From Schwartzia sp. (in: firmicutes) (GTDB taxonomy: Bacteria > Bacillota > Negativicutes > Selenomonadales > Selenomonadaceae): DNA of 25,652 bases. Positions 1 through 7,170 of this stretch are shown here, in pieces. How positions within the stretch are numbered: the first letter of the stretch is position 1; every line of letters starts with the position of its first letter. The translations under genes were made by a program, and so were the position numbers. The notes beneath the pieces were generated by a model. The model was given only the letters and a program-made list of their open reading frames with translations, did no database searches and was not told the origin of the DNA. The stretch spans positions 1-25,652 of the forward strand of contig JAILNL010000180.1 of NCBI GenBank assembly GCA_024691625.1, written 5' to 3'.

Positions 1-1044
1 GATGGAGAACGCGCCTATGGCAAAGCATATAAACACAAGCCGATAGCGTTTCGCCATGCCTCCCAGCTCGTTTATCTTTCTTACTCCCGTTGCATATATC
101 AGCGCGTTGCAGCACATGAACAGCAGGGATTTATAAAGAATATGGCTGAAAGCATGGGCAGTAGCACCGTTCATGCTCATCATTGTTCCGATACCTACAC
201 CGGCGACCATGTAGCCGACCTGGCTCACGATATGATAGCTCAAGAGCTTTATCATGTCGTTTTCCATGACCGCGAAGCTTGCACCGTAAAGTGCCATGAG
301 AACACCGAACCCGATAAGAAGCTCTGTTCCGCCGAAAACGCGGAGCAGCGCATATACTGCAACCTTTGTGGTGCAGCTGCTCATAAACACGCTTCCTGTG
401 AGGGTTGCAGCCGGATATCCGTCTGTAAGCCACGAATGAAGCGGTACGACCGCTGCATTGATGCAGAATCCGATGAGTATAGTCCAGAAAGCCGCGTCAT
501 GAGGTCCTGCCACAAGGTTGTGAACCATCAAATCGCCCTGTACCAGCTTCATGATTACGCCAAAGAGTACGCAGTTGCCTGAGAGTGTATGCACAAGAAT
601 GTAGCGCATACCTGCTGCACGGCTTGTCGGTCTCGGGTCATTCCAGATAAGGAATACGGAAGACACCGCCTCCAGTTCCCAGAAGAACAGGAAGGTAATC
701 CAGTCGTGAGCGAGCACAACACCCACTGACGAACCTACATAGGTCATCGAACAAAGGGCTTCGAGAGCACTCTTGTTGTGGCAGCTGTAGACTGCGCCAA
801 CGGCGCCGAGAATACAGAATATGGCTCCGAAAATCCAGCTGAGCTTATCAGCATAGAGATAATGAACCGTATAGTCCGAAAGGAACGTATACGAAAGGTC
901 CGTCCCAAGAGCGATGTTCAGCATGCTTCCGACTGCAAGCAGCGGACAGCAGGCAAGAATCATTTTGCGAGCCTTGTCACCGCACAGAGAAGCAAAGAAA
1001 CCGACCAGAATAAATATCAGACCGGGATGTACATTCTCAAGCAT
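1..1044 (-). CDS. Third MnhD/NuoN-like antiporter subunit (partial, 3' end missing)
   Basis: This is an integral membrane protein of the proton-conducting transporter family (NuoL/M/N, MrpA/D, MbhH). 348 residues are readable before the left edge. Family marks are the TM5 glutamate in FFWELE (E123), the PLHSWL stretch after TM7 (about 201-206), CTTKVAVYALLR (K227), and SHILYKSLLF (H301, K305). The lysine that normally precedes the PLH motif is replaced by asparagine (N196, in CINAAVVPLH), unlike the two sister subunits upstream. The ATG at 1044 overlaps the stop of the preceding gene by 6 bases; an in-frame ATG at 1053 is an equally possible start. It is probably an ion-channel or structural subunit of the Mrp/Mbh-like complex. 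Family assignment is firm; the exact role is inferred. Confidence 0.9.
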   Translation of the reverse strand, partial: MLENVHPGLIFILVGFFASLCGDKARKMILACCPLLAVGSMLNIALGTDLSYTFLSDYTVHYLYADKLSWIFGAIFCILGAVGAVYSCHNKSALEALCSMTYVGSSVGVVLAHDWITFLFFWELEAVSSVFLIWNDPRPTSRAAGMRYILVHTLSGNCVLFGVIMKLVQGDLMVHNLVAGPHDAAFWTILIGFCINAAVVPLHSWLTDGYPAATLTGSVFMSSCTTKVAVYALLRVFGGTELLIGFGVLMALYGASFAVMENDMIKLLSYHIVSQVGYMVAGVGIGTMMSMNGATAHAFSHILYKSLLFMCCNALIYATGVRKINELGGMAKRYRLVFICFAIGAFSI

Positions 1045-1303
1045 CGGTATCATCGCCCCCTTCCCCGTAATAATCCTCATCCCTCTGTAGCAGAGGTGTC
1101 ATTATGAGCTTTGCCAGGATTATGAGCACCCAGCACCCAACGAAGGAGAAGCCTACCATAACTCCGGGACGTTCGAGAATATTTTCCGCGGTGCTTTCGT
1201 ATACACCGCAGGAATAAGCAAATCCGAAAACCGCAAGACCGAGCAGCAGGAACAATAATATTACTTTGTTCCGTTTTTTGGAATCATTGATTAAATCAAT
1301 CAC
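1037..1303 (-). CDS. Small two-helix membrane protein of the Mrp/Mbh-like operon
   Basis: An 88-residue hypothetical protein. It has a charged amphipathic N-terminus (INDSKKRNK), two hydrophobic segments (about residues 14-32 and 49-69), and an acidic C-terminus (DEDYYGEGGDDTDA). The start is set at GTG 1303 because GGGGAGG lies about 8 bases upstream of it; a GTG at 1312 sits directly on that ribosome binding site. The gene overlaps its neighbours on both sides (8 bases with the upstream subunit, 8 with the downstream one), so it is part of the operon and probably translationally coupled. I recognise no family. Its place between antiporter-like subunits, its size and its two helices resemble the small linker subunits (such as MbhI) of group 4 membrane complexes, but that is inference from context. 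Confidence 0.75.
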   Translation of the reverse strand: MIDLINDSKKRNKVILLFLLLGLAVFGFAYSCGVYESTAENILERPGVMVGFSFVGCWVLIILAKLIMTPLLQRDEDYYGEGGDDTDA

Positions 1304-2807
1304 TCCATCCACCTCCCCATCCGGCTGTTATCGCAGAGGAAGCCATATCTGCCAGCTTGTAAAAGTCCGGTGGGAAAAGCTCCGGATTTATTCCGAGCAG
1401 AACCGCCAGAATCGCCGTGAAGCAAATAGGAATAAGCATACAGTAGCTTATAAGCCCGTAACGGCGCGGGTCATCAACCGGCTCAGGACGGAAGAACGCC
1501 ATTCGTACAACCGGCATAAGGTAAGCCATAGCCAAAAGTGCCGAAGCTACCCATGCTGCCACGAAAAGCGGTTTTCCTGCCTGAATGGCACCCATTGCAA
1601 GGTTCCATTTACTGATAAAACCGATAATAAACGGAGTACCCGCGATACCGAGAGAGGCGACGGCAAACGCGCCCATGGTAAGCGGCATCTTGTAGCCTAT
1701 TCCGTTCATTTCGCTTATGTTATGCAGGTGCGTACGAACTATGATGCAGCCTGCGCACATAAAGAGCGTAATCTTCATTACCGCATGCGCTACAAGGTGG
1801 AGATATGCTCCCTTGAATGCCAGCGGTGTCAAAAGCGCGCCGCCAAGCACGATATAACTGAGCTGTCCGATTGTCGAGAATGCAAGTCGGCGTTTCAGGT
1901 TATCCTGACGCAGCGCAATAAATGAGCTTGCTATTATGGTAATGACAGCAGCCCATGCCAGCACATCGGCGATTCCGAGCTGTGAAAGAAGCTTCGGCCC
2001 GAAGACGAAGCCAAGAATACGAAGTACGGCAAACGCGCCCGTCTTGACGACTGCAACGGCATGCAGCAGCGCGCTGACAGGAGTCGGTGCAACCATTGCA
2101 GCCGGAAGCCAGCCATGAAGCGGCATGACGGCAGCCTTAACGGAGCCTGCCATAATCATAAGAACAAACAAAAGCTGCAGTACCCACGGAGATGCCATGT
2201 CGAGGGAAAGGAATCCGCCTGCACGGAAATCCATCGTTCCGGATATACAGTAGACACCGACTGTTCCGGCAAGGAAAAGCTGACCGGAAACCAACGTATA
2301 TGCCAGATACTTTCTCGAAGCGAGCAGAGCCTCCTGGTCGCGTTCATGAAGTACCAGCGGATAGCTTGAAATCGTCAGTATCTCATAGAAGATAAAGAAC
2401 GTCAGAAGGTTTGACGCCATCGCGATGCCCATGGTAGAACCCATGCAAAGGGCAAACGCCGCGAAATAACCGGTCTGCATAGCTTCATGGTTGTTTCGCA
2501 TATAGCCGATACTGTAGAAGTTGATAGGAATCCACAGCAGCGCCGCAAGGGCTGCAAATATCATTCCCGCAGGATCTACACGCATCGTAAGTCCGATGGT
2601 ATCCGTCAGATAGAAAAGAGTGTATTCATACGTTACTCCGTTCAATACTCCCCCTGACATGCTTATGACAAGGCCGAACATTATGAGTGAAGCGATTGTA
2701 CTCCACATTTCACGGACATTCGGATATTTGTGGCTGACCGGAACCAGAAGGGCCGCCAGAAATGCTGTGCCTATCGCCAAAAAGGGGCGCGGATCTATTT
2801 CTGTCAT
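1296..2807 (-). CDS. Second MnhD-like proton/cation antiporter subunit
   Basis: A 503-residue polytopic membrane protein of the proton-conducting transporter family. The residues that carry protons in NuoL/M/N are all present: TM5 glutamate in FIFYEILT (E142), TM7 lysine in AGSVKAAVMPLHGW (K224), AVVKTGAF (K255), and AHAVMKITLF (H341, K345), followed by GFISKWNL. Length matches MrpD, NuoM and MbxH. It starts with an ATGA overlap on the end of the preceding mnhD gene and is co-transcribed with it. It is not MrpA, which is about 800 residues with a C-terminal MbhD/MbhE extension. A second full-length D-type subunit is typical of Mbx/Mbs-like or Nuo-like assemblies rather than simple Mrp antiporters. 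Substrate ion (H+ or Na+) cannot be read from sequence. Confidence 0.93.
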   Translation of the reverse strand: MTEIDPRPFLAIGTAFLAALLVPVSHKYPNVREMWSTIASLIMFGLVISMSGGVLNGVTYEYTLFYLTDTIGLTMRVDPAGMIFAALAALLWIPINFYSIGYMRNNHEAMQTGYFAAFALCMGSTMGIAMASNLLTFFIFYEILTISSYPLVLHERDQEALLASRKYLAYTLVSGQLFLAGTVGVYCISGTMDFRAGGFLSLDMASPWVLQLLFVLMIMAGSVKAAVMPLHGWLPAAMVAPTPVSALLHAVAVVKTGAFAVLRILGFVFGPKLLSQLGIADVLAWAAVITIIASSFIALRQDNLKRRLAFSTIGQLSYIVLGGALLTPLAFKGAYLHLVAHAVMKITLFMCAGCIIVRTHLHNISEMNGIGYKMPLTMGAFAVASLGIAGTPFIIGFISKWNLAMGAIQAGKPLFVAAWVASALLAMAYLMPVVRMAFFRPEPVDDPRRYGLISYCMLIPICFTAILAVLLGINPELFPPDFYKLADMASSAITAGWGGGWSD

Positions 2808-4303
2808 TTCAAGAGCACCTCCGGTAATCCGACTTCAACGATATTCGTAACAAGCGAGCTGCTATAGATACCCAGCAGGAGAATCGCAAGACCTGTAACA
2901 CCGATTGGGATAACCATGCTCAGCGGCATGCCGAGCTTTGTCACAGGGTCGTGTATCTCCGTCAGGGAAGCTTCACGCTGTACAAACATCTGCTCAACAA
3001 TACGAACGTAATAAACTGCATTCAAAAGCGAGCTGACAACGAGAACAGCGATAAAGATGTACTGCTGTCCCTCGAAGGCACCAAGCATCAAATACCATTT
3101 ACTGAAGAAGCCGCATGTCGGTGGAATACCAATCATGGAAAGCACCGCGAGAACCGTTGCAATGCTTGATACAGGCATCTTCTTGTTGAGACCGCCGAGA
3201 CGGTAAAGATTTACCTCGCCGAATCGATATGCGATACCGCCAACGACAAGGAAAAGACTTGATTTCATAAATGCGTGGTTGATAAGGTGAAGCACCGCAC
3301 CGATGAAGCCGTAAATGTTGCCCATCGCCATACCTACGGCAATATATCCGAGCTGCGCAACAGACGAATACGCGAGCATACGGCGGAAATCATACTGTGC
3401 GAGAGCCATTACCGAACCGATAAGAATACCGCATATACCCATGATACCGAGAACATTCATAAGGGCTTCCATTACGGTGTTATGAATGCCGAAAACATAG
3501 AAGAAATACCGAAGCATTGCATACGCTGGCACCTTACTCATACATCCCGAAATGAAGCCTGCAGCTCCGGGATGGGAGTATGTATAGGAATCCGGCTGCC
3601 AGCCGTGCAGCGGGAAAAGTGCCATCTTGATTCCAAAAGCAATCAGGAAGCACGCAACAACGAACGCAAAAAGCGGAGTGTGAACAAATGGCTGAATACG
3701 TACGCTGATGTCTGCCATGTTCAGCGAACCGGTCATCGCATAGAGATAACCGACTCCGATGAGATAAAGAGACGCGCCAATCGTACCGACAAGCAGGTAG
3801 CGAAACGCCGCCAGCATCGACTTATGCCCTCCGAGAGCAATAAGCCCGTAGCCGGAAAGAGACATTATCTCCAGATAAACGTACATGTTGAATACGTCGC
3901 CTGTGACCGTCATACCGCAAAGGCCGACAGTCAAAAGCCCGTACAGCGTATAATATCCGCCGTAGTGGAGCCAGTCCTCGTTTTCAAGGAACGGCTTGCT
4001 GTAAAAGCTGATAACAAAAGCCAGGAACGTAATCATGCAAAGCACTGCCGTATTGAGCGGGTCAACAACAAACTCAATGCCAATAGGCGGTGCCCAGTTT
4101 CCCATCCAGTAATGGACGGATTTCGTACCCTCCGCAAGAACCTGACGCATCGTGTCGAGCGAGCACAGGAGCGAACCGAAAATAGCAAGCTGAACAAGCC
4201 ACGAACCAAGCTTGCGGTGAATCCGGCTGAACGCTAAGCAGAGAAGCGAAGCAGTAAGCGGAAGGAGTACGATGAATACCGGACTATGCAGCGCCAGACT
4301 CAT
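2804..4303 (-). CDS. mnhD: MnhD/MrpD-like antiporter subunit D
   Basis: A 499-residue membrane protein of the NuoN/MrpD family. The proton path residues are intact: E145 in YVYLEIMSLSGYGL, K226 in FGIKMALFPLHGW, K257 in GCMSKVPAYAML, H343 and K347 in NHAFMKSSLF, and GFFSKWYL (K402). Within the complex, D-type subunits translocate H+ and/or Na+ across the cytoplasmic membrane, driven by the partner redox module or by the ion gradient. It follows mnhC with an ATGA overlap (4300-4303) and is followed by a second D-type gene with the same overlap, so the genes should be made together. In gene order this copy occupies the MbhH/MrpD position directly after the C subunit. Confidence 0.95.
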   Translation of the reverse strand: MSLALHSPVFIVLLPLTASLLCLAFSRIHRKLGSWLVQLAIFGSLLCSLDTMRQVLAEGTKSVHYWMGNWAPPIGIEFVVDPLNTAVLCMITFLAFVISFYSKPFLENEDWLHYGGYYTLYGLLTVGLCGMTVTGDVFNMYVYLEIMSLSGYGLIALGGHKSMLAAFRYLLVGTIGASLYLIGVGYLYAMTGSLNMADISVRIQPFVHTPLFAFVVACFLIAFGIKMALFPLHGWQPDSYTYSHPGAAGFISGCMSKVPAYAMLRYFFYVFGIHNTVMEALMNVLGIMGICGILIGSVMALAQYDFRRMLAYSSVAQLGYIAVGMAMGNIYGFIGAVLHLINHAFMKSSLFLVVGGIAYRFGEVNLYRLGGLNKKMPVSSIATVLAVLSMIGIPPTCGFFSKWYLMLGAFEGQQYIFIAVLVVSSLLNAVYYVRIVEQMFVQREASLTEIHDPVTKLGMPLSMVIPIGVTGLAILLLGIYSSSLVTNIVEVGLPEVLLK

Positions 4304-4674
4304 TTACTCGCCCTCCTTAAGACCTCACGCTCTTCGACGGACCCGTAAAACTCCTTGATTCGCATCAGAAGCGCAATCGCAACGCCTGTGGTACCCATAC
4401 TGACAACGATAGCCGTCAGCATCAGCGCATGCGGGATAGGATTGATATAGCTTGCAGGATCGACATTTCCGGGGACGAGGATAGGAATCATCGCGCCCTC
4501 TTTCTGTGCAAAGCACAGATAAAAGAAAATGACGGCAACCTGCATGACATTCATAGCCATGAGTTTTTTCAGATAGTTCTTTGCAAGAACCATGCCGTAC
4601 ACACCAAGGAAAAAGAGAATCATGACCAGTGTGTAGATGCCGCGCCTTGCCAGGAACTCATTTAATGCATCCAT
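4300..4674 (-). CDS. mnhC: MnhC/MrpC subunit (NuoK-like)
   Basis: A 124-residue, three-helix membrane protein of the MnhC/MrpC/NuoK family. Typical marks are the N-terminal helix GVYGMVLAKNYLKKLMAMNVMQVAVIFFYL, read in two parts around residues 23-54, with the conserved lysine/methionine/asparagine turn at its middle, and the IPHALMLTAIVVSMGTTGVA segment near residues 79-98. The length is normal for the family. The initiating ATG shares one base with the mnhB stop (TGATG), indicating coupled translation. In Mrp and Mbh complexes this subunit packs against the D-type antiporter subunit and belongs to the ion-translocating module. The product is cytoplasmic-membrane embedded. Confidence 0.95.
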   Translation of the reverse strand: MDALNEFLARRGIYTLVMILFFLGVYGMVLAKNYLKKLMAMNVMQVAVIFFYLCFAQKEGAMIPILVPGNVDPASYINPIPHALMLTAIVVSMGTTGVAIALLMRIKEFYGSVEEREVLRRASK

Positions 4675-5114
4675 CAGTCTTCACTCCTCCTCACCACAGC
4701 ATCCATGATGTTGAGTATCGTCATCATGACGCAGATTGTAACGCCCGTCTCAATCATGAGAATACCGAGCGCATGAAGCTCATGCGTTGCTTCCATGGAA
4801 ACAGGAAGGAAGCTGTAGTCGAGAAATTTACCGCCGCCTACTAAGGTCAGCCAGCCTGCCAAAGCATAAATAAACGTGCCGCAGCCTGCAAGTACAAGCG
4901 AGGTCCCGATTCGGACATTGAAAATCTTAGCATCCTCACCAAGAATCAATCTTGCCAGAATAATACCGAAGCCCATTACAACGCCGGCCTGAAATCCGCC
5001 GCCCGGTGAAGATTCACCCAGTATAAGGACATACACGGCATAGACAAGTGAAAAAGGAACGAGGAGACGGAACGCGATGTTCAGCAGCATACCACCGAAC
5101 GGATCTTTCATCAT
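4674..5114 (-). CDS. mnhB: MnhB/MrpB (MbhF-like) subunit
   Basis: A 146-residue membrane protein of the MnhB family (PF04039). The signature ESSPGGGFQAG lies at about residues 34-44, between the first and second hydrophobic helices, and is very well conserved. Further hydrophobic helices are near 46-60, 71-90 and 110-132, and the C-terminus is charged. Two adjacent ATGs are possible starts (5114 and 5111); AAGGAGGA lies about 9 bases before the first. The gene overlaps the end of the MbhE-like gene by 4 bases. It is a membrane subunit of the Mrp-like antiporter half; no catalytic role is known for the family. Confidence 0.95.
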   Translation of the reverse strand: MMKDPFGGMLLNIAFRLLVPFSLVYAVYVLILGESSPGGGFQAGVVMGFGIILARLILGEDAKIFNVRIGTSLVLAGCGTFIYALAGWLTLVGGGKFLDYSFLPVSMEATHELHALGILMIETGVTICVMMTILNIMDAVVRRSED

Positions 5115-5416
5115 TCGTAATCATCCTCCTTCTCGGGACGCCGTCCCATTGTTGATTTGCTCAGGATAAGCACTGCAGTGAGACCTGAAAGGTACATAAC
5201 CGTTGTCTCCCACATGGTATCAAAACCTCTGTAGTCTGCGAGCGTACCCGTAACAATGTTCGGAGAGCCCGTATCCAGTTCACTCTGCGAGATATAGACG
5301 GGAGAGATATGCTGGTTCGGAGCGCTGTCCGGGTCACCGATAACCGGAAGGAACAGAACACTGCTGCAGAACAGTCCGGTCAGAAGTGCCAAAACTGTAA
5401 TAACTAAACCACGCAT
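5111..5416 (-). CDS. MbhE-like subunit (equivalent to the MrpA C-terminal domain)
   Basis: A 101-residue protein with an N-terminal membrane helix (about 5-25), a polar extracytoplasmic stretch, the conserved TLADYRGFDTMWETTV segment (about 58-73) and a second helix. This arrangement matches the MbhE family, which is fused to the C-terminus of MrpA in ordinary Mrp antiporters and separate in Mbh/Mbx complexes. The ATG at 5416 is preferred because AGGTGG lies just upstream; a GTG one codon earlier is possible. It overlaps the DUF4040 gene stop by one base and the mnhB start by four. That MbhD and MbhE are separate genes without a long MrpA is the main reason to think of an Mbh/Mbx-like complex. 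Confidence 0.88.
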   Translation of the reverse strand: MRGLVITVLALLTGLFCSSVLFLPVIGDPDSAPNQHISPVYISQSELDTGSPNIVTGTLADYRGFDTMWETTVMYLSGLTAVLILSKSTMGRRPEKEDDYE

Positions 5417-5658
5417 CACTTACACCACCTATCGATTTTTTTGAGGGCGATTACATAGAATATTGTGGAAACCGTACCGACAACAACCTCTGTAAACGCG
5501 ACATCGGGAGAACCCATCATAAGGTACAGCAGCACTGCGCCAAAGCTGAATGCACAGTATATCATTACCGCGCTCAGCAGGTCTCTTTCATAGATGATAC
5601 AGCCCGTAATCAGGATAAGGAACACAAGGAGAATCGCCTCAATTGTGTAAATCTGCAT
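5416..5658 (-). CDS. DUF4040 (MbhD-like) subunit
   Basis: An 80-residue protein with three closely packed hydrophobic helices. Its core YCAFSFGAVLLYLMMGSPDVAFTEVVVG (read as two blocks, about residues 34-61) is the DUF4040/MbhD signature, with the G-(S/A)-P-D-(V/I)-A-x-T-E motif clear. In Bacillus-type Mrp systems this domain is part of MrpA; here it is a separate gene, as in Pyrococcus Mbh. The start overlaps the end of mnhG by 20 bases and the stop overlaps the MbhE-like start, so it is embedded in the operon. It contributes to the membrane ion path, and the conserved glutamate of the PDVAFTE motif is thought to be functional in this family. Confidence 0.92.
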   Translation of the reverse strand: MQIYTIEAILLVFLILITGCIIYERDLLSAVMIYCAFSFGAVLLYLMMGSPDVAFTEVVVGTVSTIFYVIALKKIDRWCK

Positions 5659-6046
5659 TTGCCTGTGCCTCCTTTTCCTCTTCAGTCGTCACTGACGTCG
5701 TAGGTTCAGTAGAAAGCTCATGCTGCACAGCCTGCTTCTGAGTCCAGACAGGATGTCCTGTTTTATACGCCGCCTTTGCAAGAATATGGGAACCGATAGG
5801 ATTCCCCAAAAACACAAACAGCGCCACGATAAAAATCTTGGCTGATACGTTTGAATAGCCGTTGTAAACGATAAGTCCGAGGAACACCAGCAGAGTTCCG
5901 AGTGTCTCGCTGTTTCCCGAAGCATGCACCCTGCTGTAGTAATCCGGCAGGCGGAGCATACCAACCATGGAACCGATGAGGAAAATCAGCCCCGCCCCCA
6001 TCAAAAGGCAGGCAATGATTTCCTGTATGCTTAAACCGAAAATCAT
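5639..6046 (-). CDS. mnhG: MnhG/MrpG subunit
   Basis: A 135-residue membrane protein of the MnhG/MrpG family. Three hydrophobic helices lie at about residues 6-28, 45-62 and 67-90. The hallmark GMLRLPDYYSRVHASGNSETLG lies across residues 29-50; the LRxPDxYxRxHA core is diagnostic. After the family domain there is an unusually polar tail of about 40 residues, rich in Glu, Thr and Ala, without predicted structure. Its end overlaps the next gene by 20 bases. The start overlaps mnhF by an ATGA. It belongs to the small E-F-G module of Mrp/Mbh complexes, needed for assembly and ion transport. Confidence 0.95.
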   Translation of the reverse strand: MIFGLSIQEIIACLLMGAGLIFLIGSMVGMLRLPDYYSRVHASGNSETLGTLLVFLGLIVYNGYSNVSAKIFIVALFVFLGNPIGSHILAKAAYKTGHPVWTQKQAVQHELSTEPTTSVTTEEEKEAQANADLHN

Positions 6047-6306
6047 AGATTCTTCCCTCCCAGATATTTCGCAAGAACGACAGAACCCAGGCAGCCCATC
6101 ATAGCATAGGCCATGGCAAGGTCCACATACATTCCCGGCTGATTGTCCAAAAATCCGAACAGAACAATAAGAAGGATAGTATCCGCCGTGATGACACCAA
6201 GTCCGTTCATGCGATCAAATACTGTCGGCCCCTGAAAAAGCCTCTGCATCATAAGACCAATCGTCATTACGAGCACAACTACGATAACCAGGAAAAAAAT
6301 ATGCAT
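6043..6306 (-). CDS. mnhF: MnhF/MrpF subunit
   Basis: An 87-residue, three-helix membrane protein of the MnhF/MrpF family. The conserved QGPTVFDRMNGLGVITADT segment lies near residues 26-44, with the central R-P/GPTxxDR turn. The start is placed at ATG 6306 because GGGGGAGGA lies 8 bases upstream; a longer reading from 6348 would bury this site inside the coding region. The gene begins two bases after the mnhE stop and ends overlapping mnhG by four bases. It is part of the E-F-G submodule of the membrane complex. Confidence 0.94.
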   Translation of the reverse strand: MHIFFLVIVVVLVMTIGLMMQRLFQGPTVFDRMNGLGVITADTILLIVLFGFLDNQPGMYVDLAMAYAMMGCLGSVVLAKYLGGKNL

Positions 6307-6307
6307 C

Positions 6308-6880
6308 TCAGTAATCCTCCCCCAGCATCTCAAAATCGTACTGCTCACCGAAAAGCCATGCGACCATCTTCTGCATGCCGCCGTTGAGGCCTTCCGCAGC
6401 GCCGTCCGTCAGCGCATGAATATAAAACACTCCTTCATCCGTTAAGTCGATTGTAACGGTTCCGGGTGTCAGCGTTATCGAATTTGCCAGGATGACCATT
6501 GCCATCGGATTATCCGTCTTATAGCGGAACCTCACGATGCGGGGATTTATCTCTATTTCCGATCTTACCGTTGCCTTAAGAACATCCACGTTCGCAAGAA
6601 CAAGCTGCCACATGAGCCAGAAAAAGTAAATCACGAGCTTTACCGGATTTACTCCGAAAACAAAGTATTTTTTCGTCGCATCAGCATTGGGCAGGAGCAG
6701 CAGGGGATATGAAACCCATGCCGATATGACCGCCGTCAGTATTCCGTAAATAAGGAACTTAGTCTGGAATGTACCCGAAAGCAAAAGCCAGAAGCAAAAC
6801 AAAACCGCCGTCATCGCAGTAAGATGGACGACAGGCGTTCCTACAATGCTCTTGTCACGGATAACATCGAACTTACCCAT
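6308..6880 (-). CDS. mnhE: MnhE/MrpE subunit, first gene of the operon
   Basis: A 190-residue protein of the MnhE/MrpE family. Two N-terminal hydrophobic stretches are followed by the cytoplasmic domain that carries the family pattern: LANSITLTPGTVTIDLTDEG (about residues 132-151) and YIHALTDG. I place the start at ATG 6880 (MGKFDVIRDK); an AAAAGGA lies 11 bases upstream, and a GTG at 6886 is an alternative. It is the promoter-proximal gene of the long Mrp/Mbh-like operon, matching MbhA in position. The family has no known catalytic activity but is required for function of the complex. Confidence 0.93.
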   Translation of the reverse strand: MGKFDVIRDKSIVGTPVVHLTAMTAVLFCFWLLLSGTFQTKFLIYGILTAVISAWVSYPLLLLPNADATKKYFVFGVNPVKLVIYFFWLMWQLVLANVDVLKATVRSEIEINPRIVRFRYKTDNPMAMVILANSITLTPGTVTIDLTDEGVFYIHALTDGAAEGLNGGMQKMVAWLFGEQYDFEMLGEDY

Positions 6881-7081
6881 ATGAACCACTATCCTTTTTA
6901 TTGAGATTCCCAAGATAACTCTGTGGGCAAAACAACCGATTTGAATAAACCCCGAACTATTCCTTTAAGTTATTATTTTTATCACCTAAGGGTATCTATT
7001 CGACAAAACAAAAGAAATTCCTTTTTTGTTTTCAAAAATTCATAAAAAATGGAAAAAAACTGAAATTTCTCCTATTTCCAT
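6881..7081 (-). other. AT-rich untranslated leader before mnhE
   Basis: About 200 bases without a gene, very AT-rich with long A and T runs. It contains an inverted repeat of nine bases (7005-7013 and 7024-7032, AAAACAAAA against TTTTGTTTT). I recognise no known riboswitch or T-box motif. It may be simply an AT-rich upstream region or hold an unrecognised regulator site. Confidence 0.35.
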
Positions 7082-7110
7082 ATTTTATCATATCTCCTAA
7101 GTAGCGTAAA
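7082..7110 (-). promoter_or_regulatory. Candidate promoter of the Mrp/Mbh-like operon
   Basis: On the minus strand TTTACG (7110-7105) and TAAAAT (7087-7082) are separated by 17 bases, a fair sigma-70 type match. It lies just past the leuA terminator and is the best candidate in the 290-base gap before mnhE. It implies a leader of about 190 bases. Confidence 0.5.
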
Positions 7111-7120
7111 CCGCAAAAAC

Positions 7121-7150
7121 AAGGCAGTAGACGAAATTTTGTCTACTGCC
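7121..7150 (-). terminator. Rho-independent terminator after leuA
   Basis: A perfect 10-base stem (7123-7132 with 7141-7150, GGCAGTAGAC arms) with an 8-base loop is followed on the minus strand by TTGTTTTTG. It sits 20 bases past the leuA stop. The plus strand side is also T-rich, so it could act in both directions, but only leuA reads into it. Confidence 0.9.
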
Positions 7151-7170
7151 TCTCATTGTTTTTCTTCTAT

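Noticed and set aside
1266..1925. Plus-strand open frame of 219 residues
   Set aside because: It is the antisense of the second MnhD-like gene, rich in Arg/His/Cys as expected of a shadow frame; similar plus-strand frames at 3275-4237, 17266-18387 and 21425-22516 were rejected for the same reason.
1..6880. Calling the operon a hydrogenase (Mbh) outright
   Set aside because: No NiFe or NuoB/D-like subunit is inside the window; the membrane half alone does not prove a hydrogenase.
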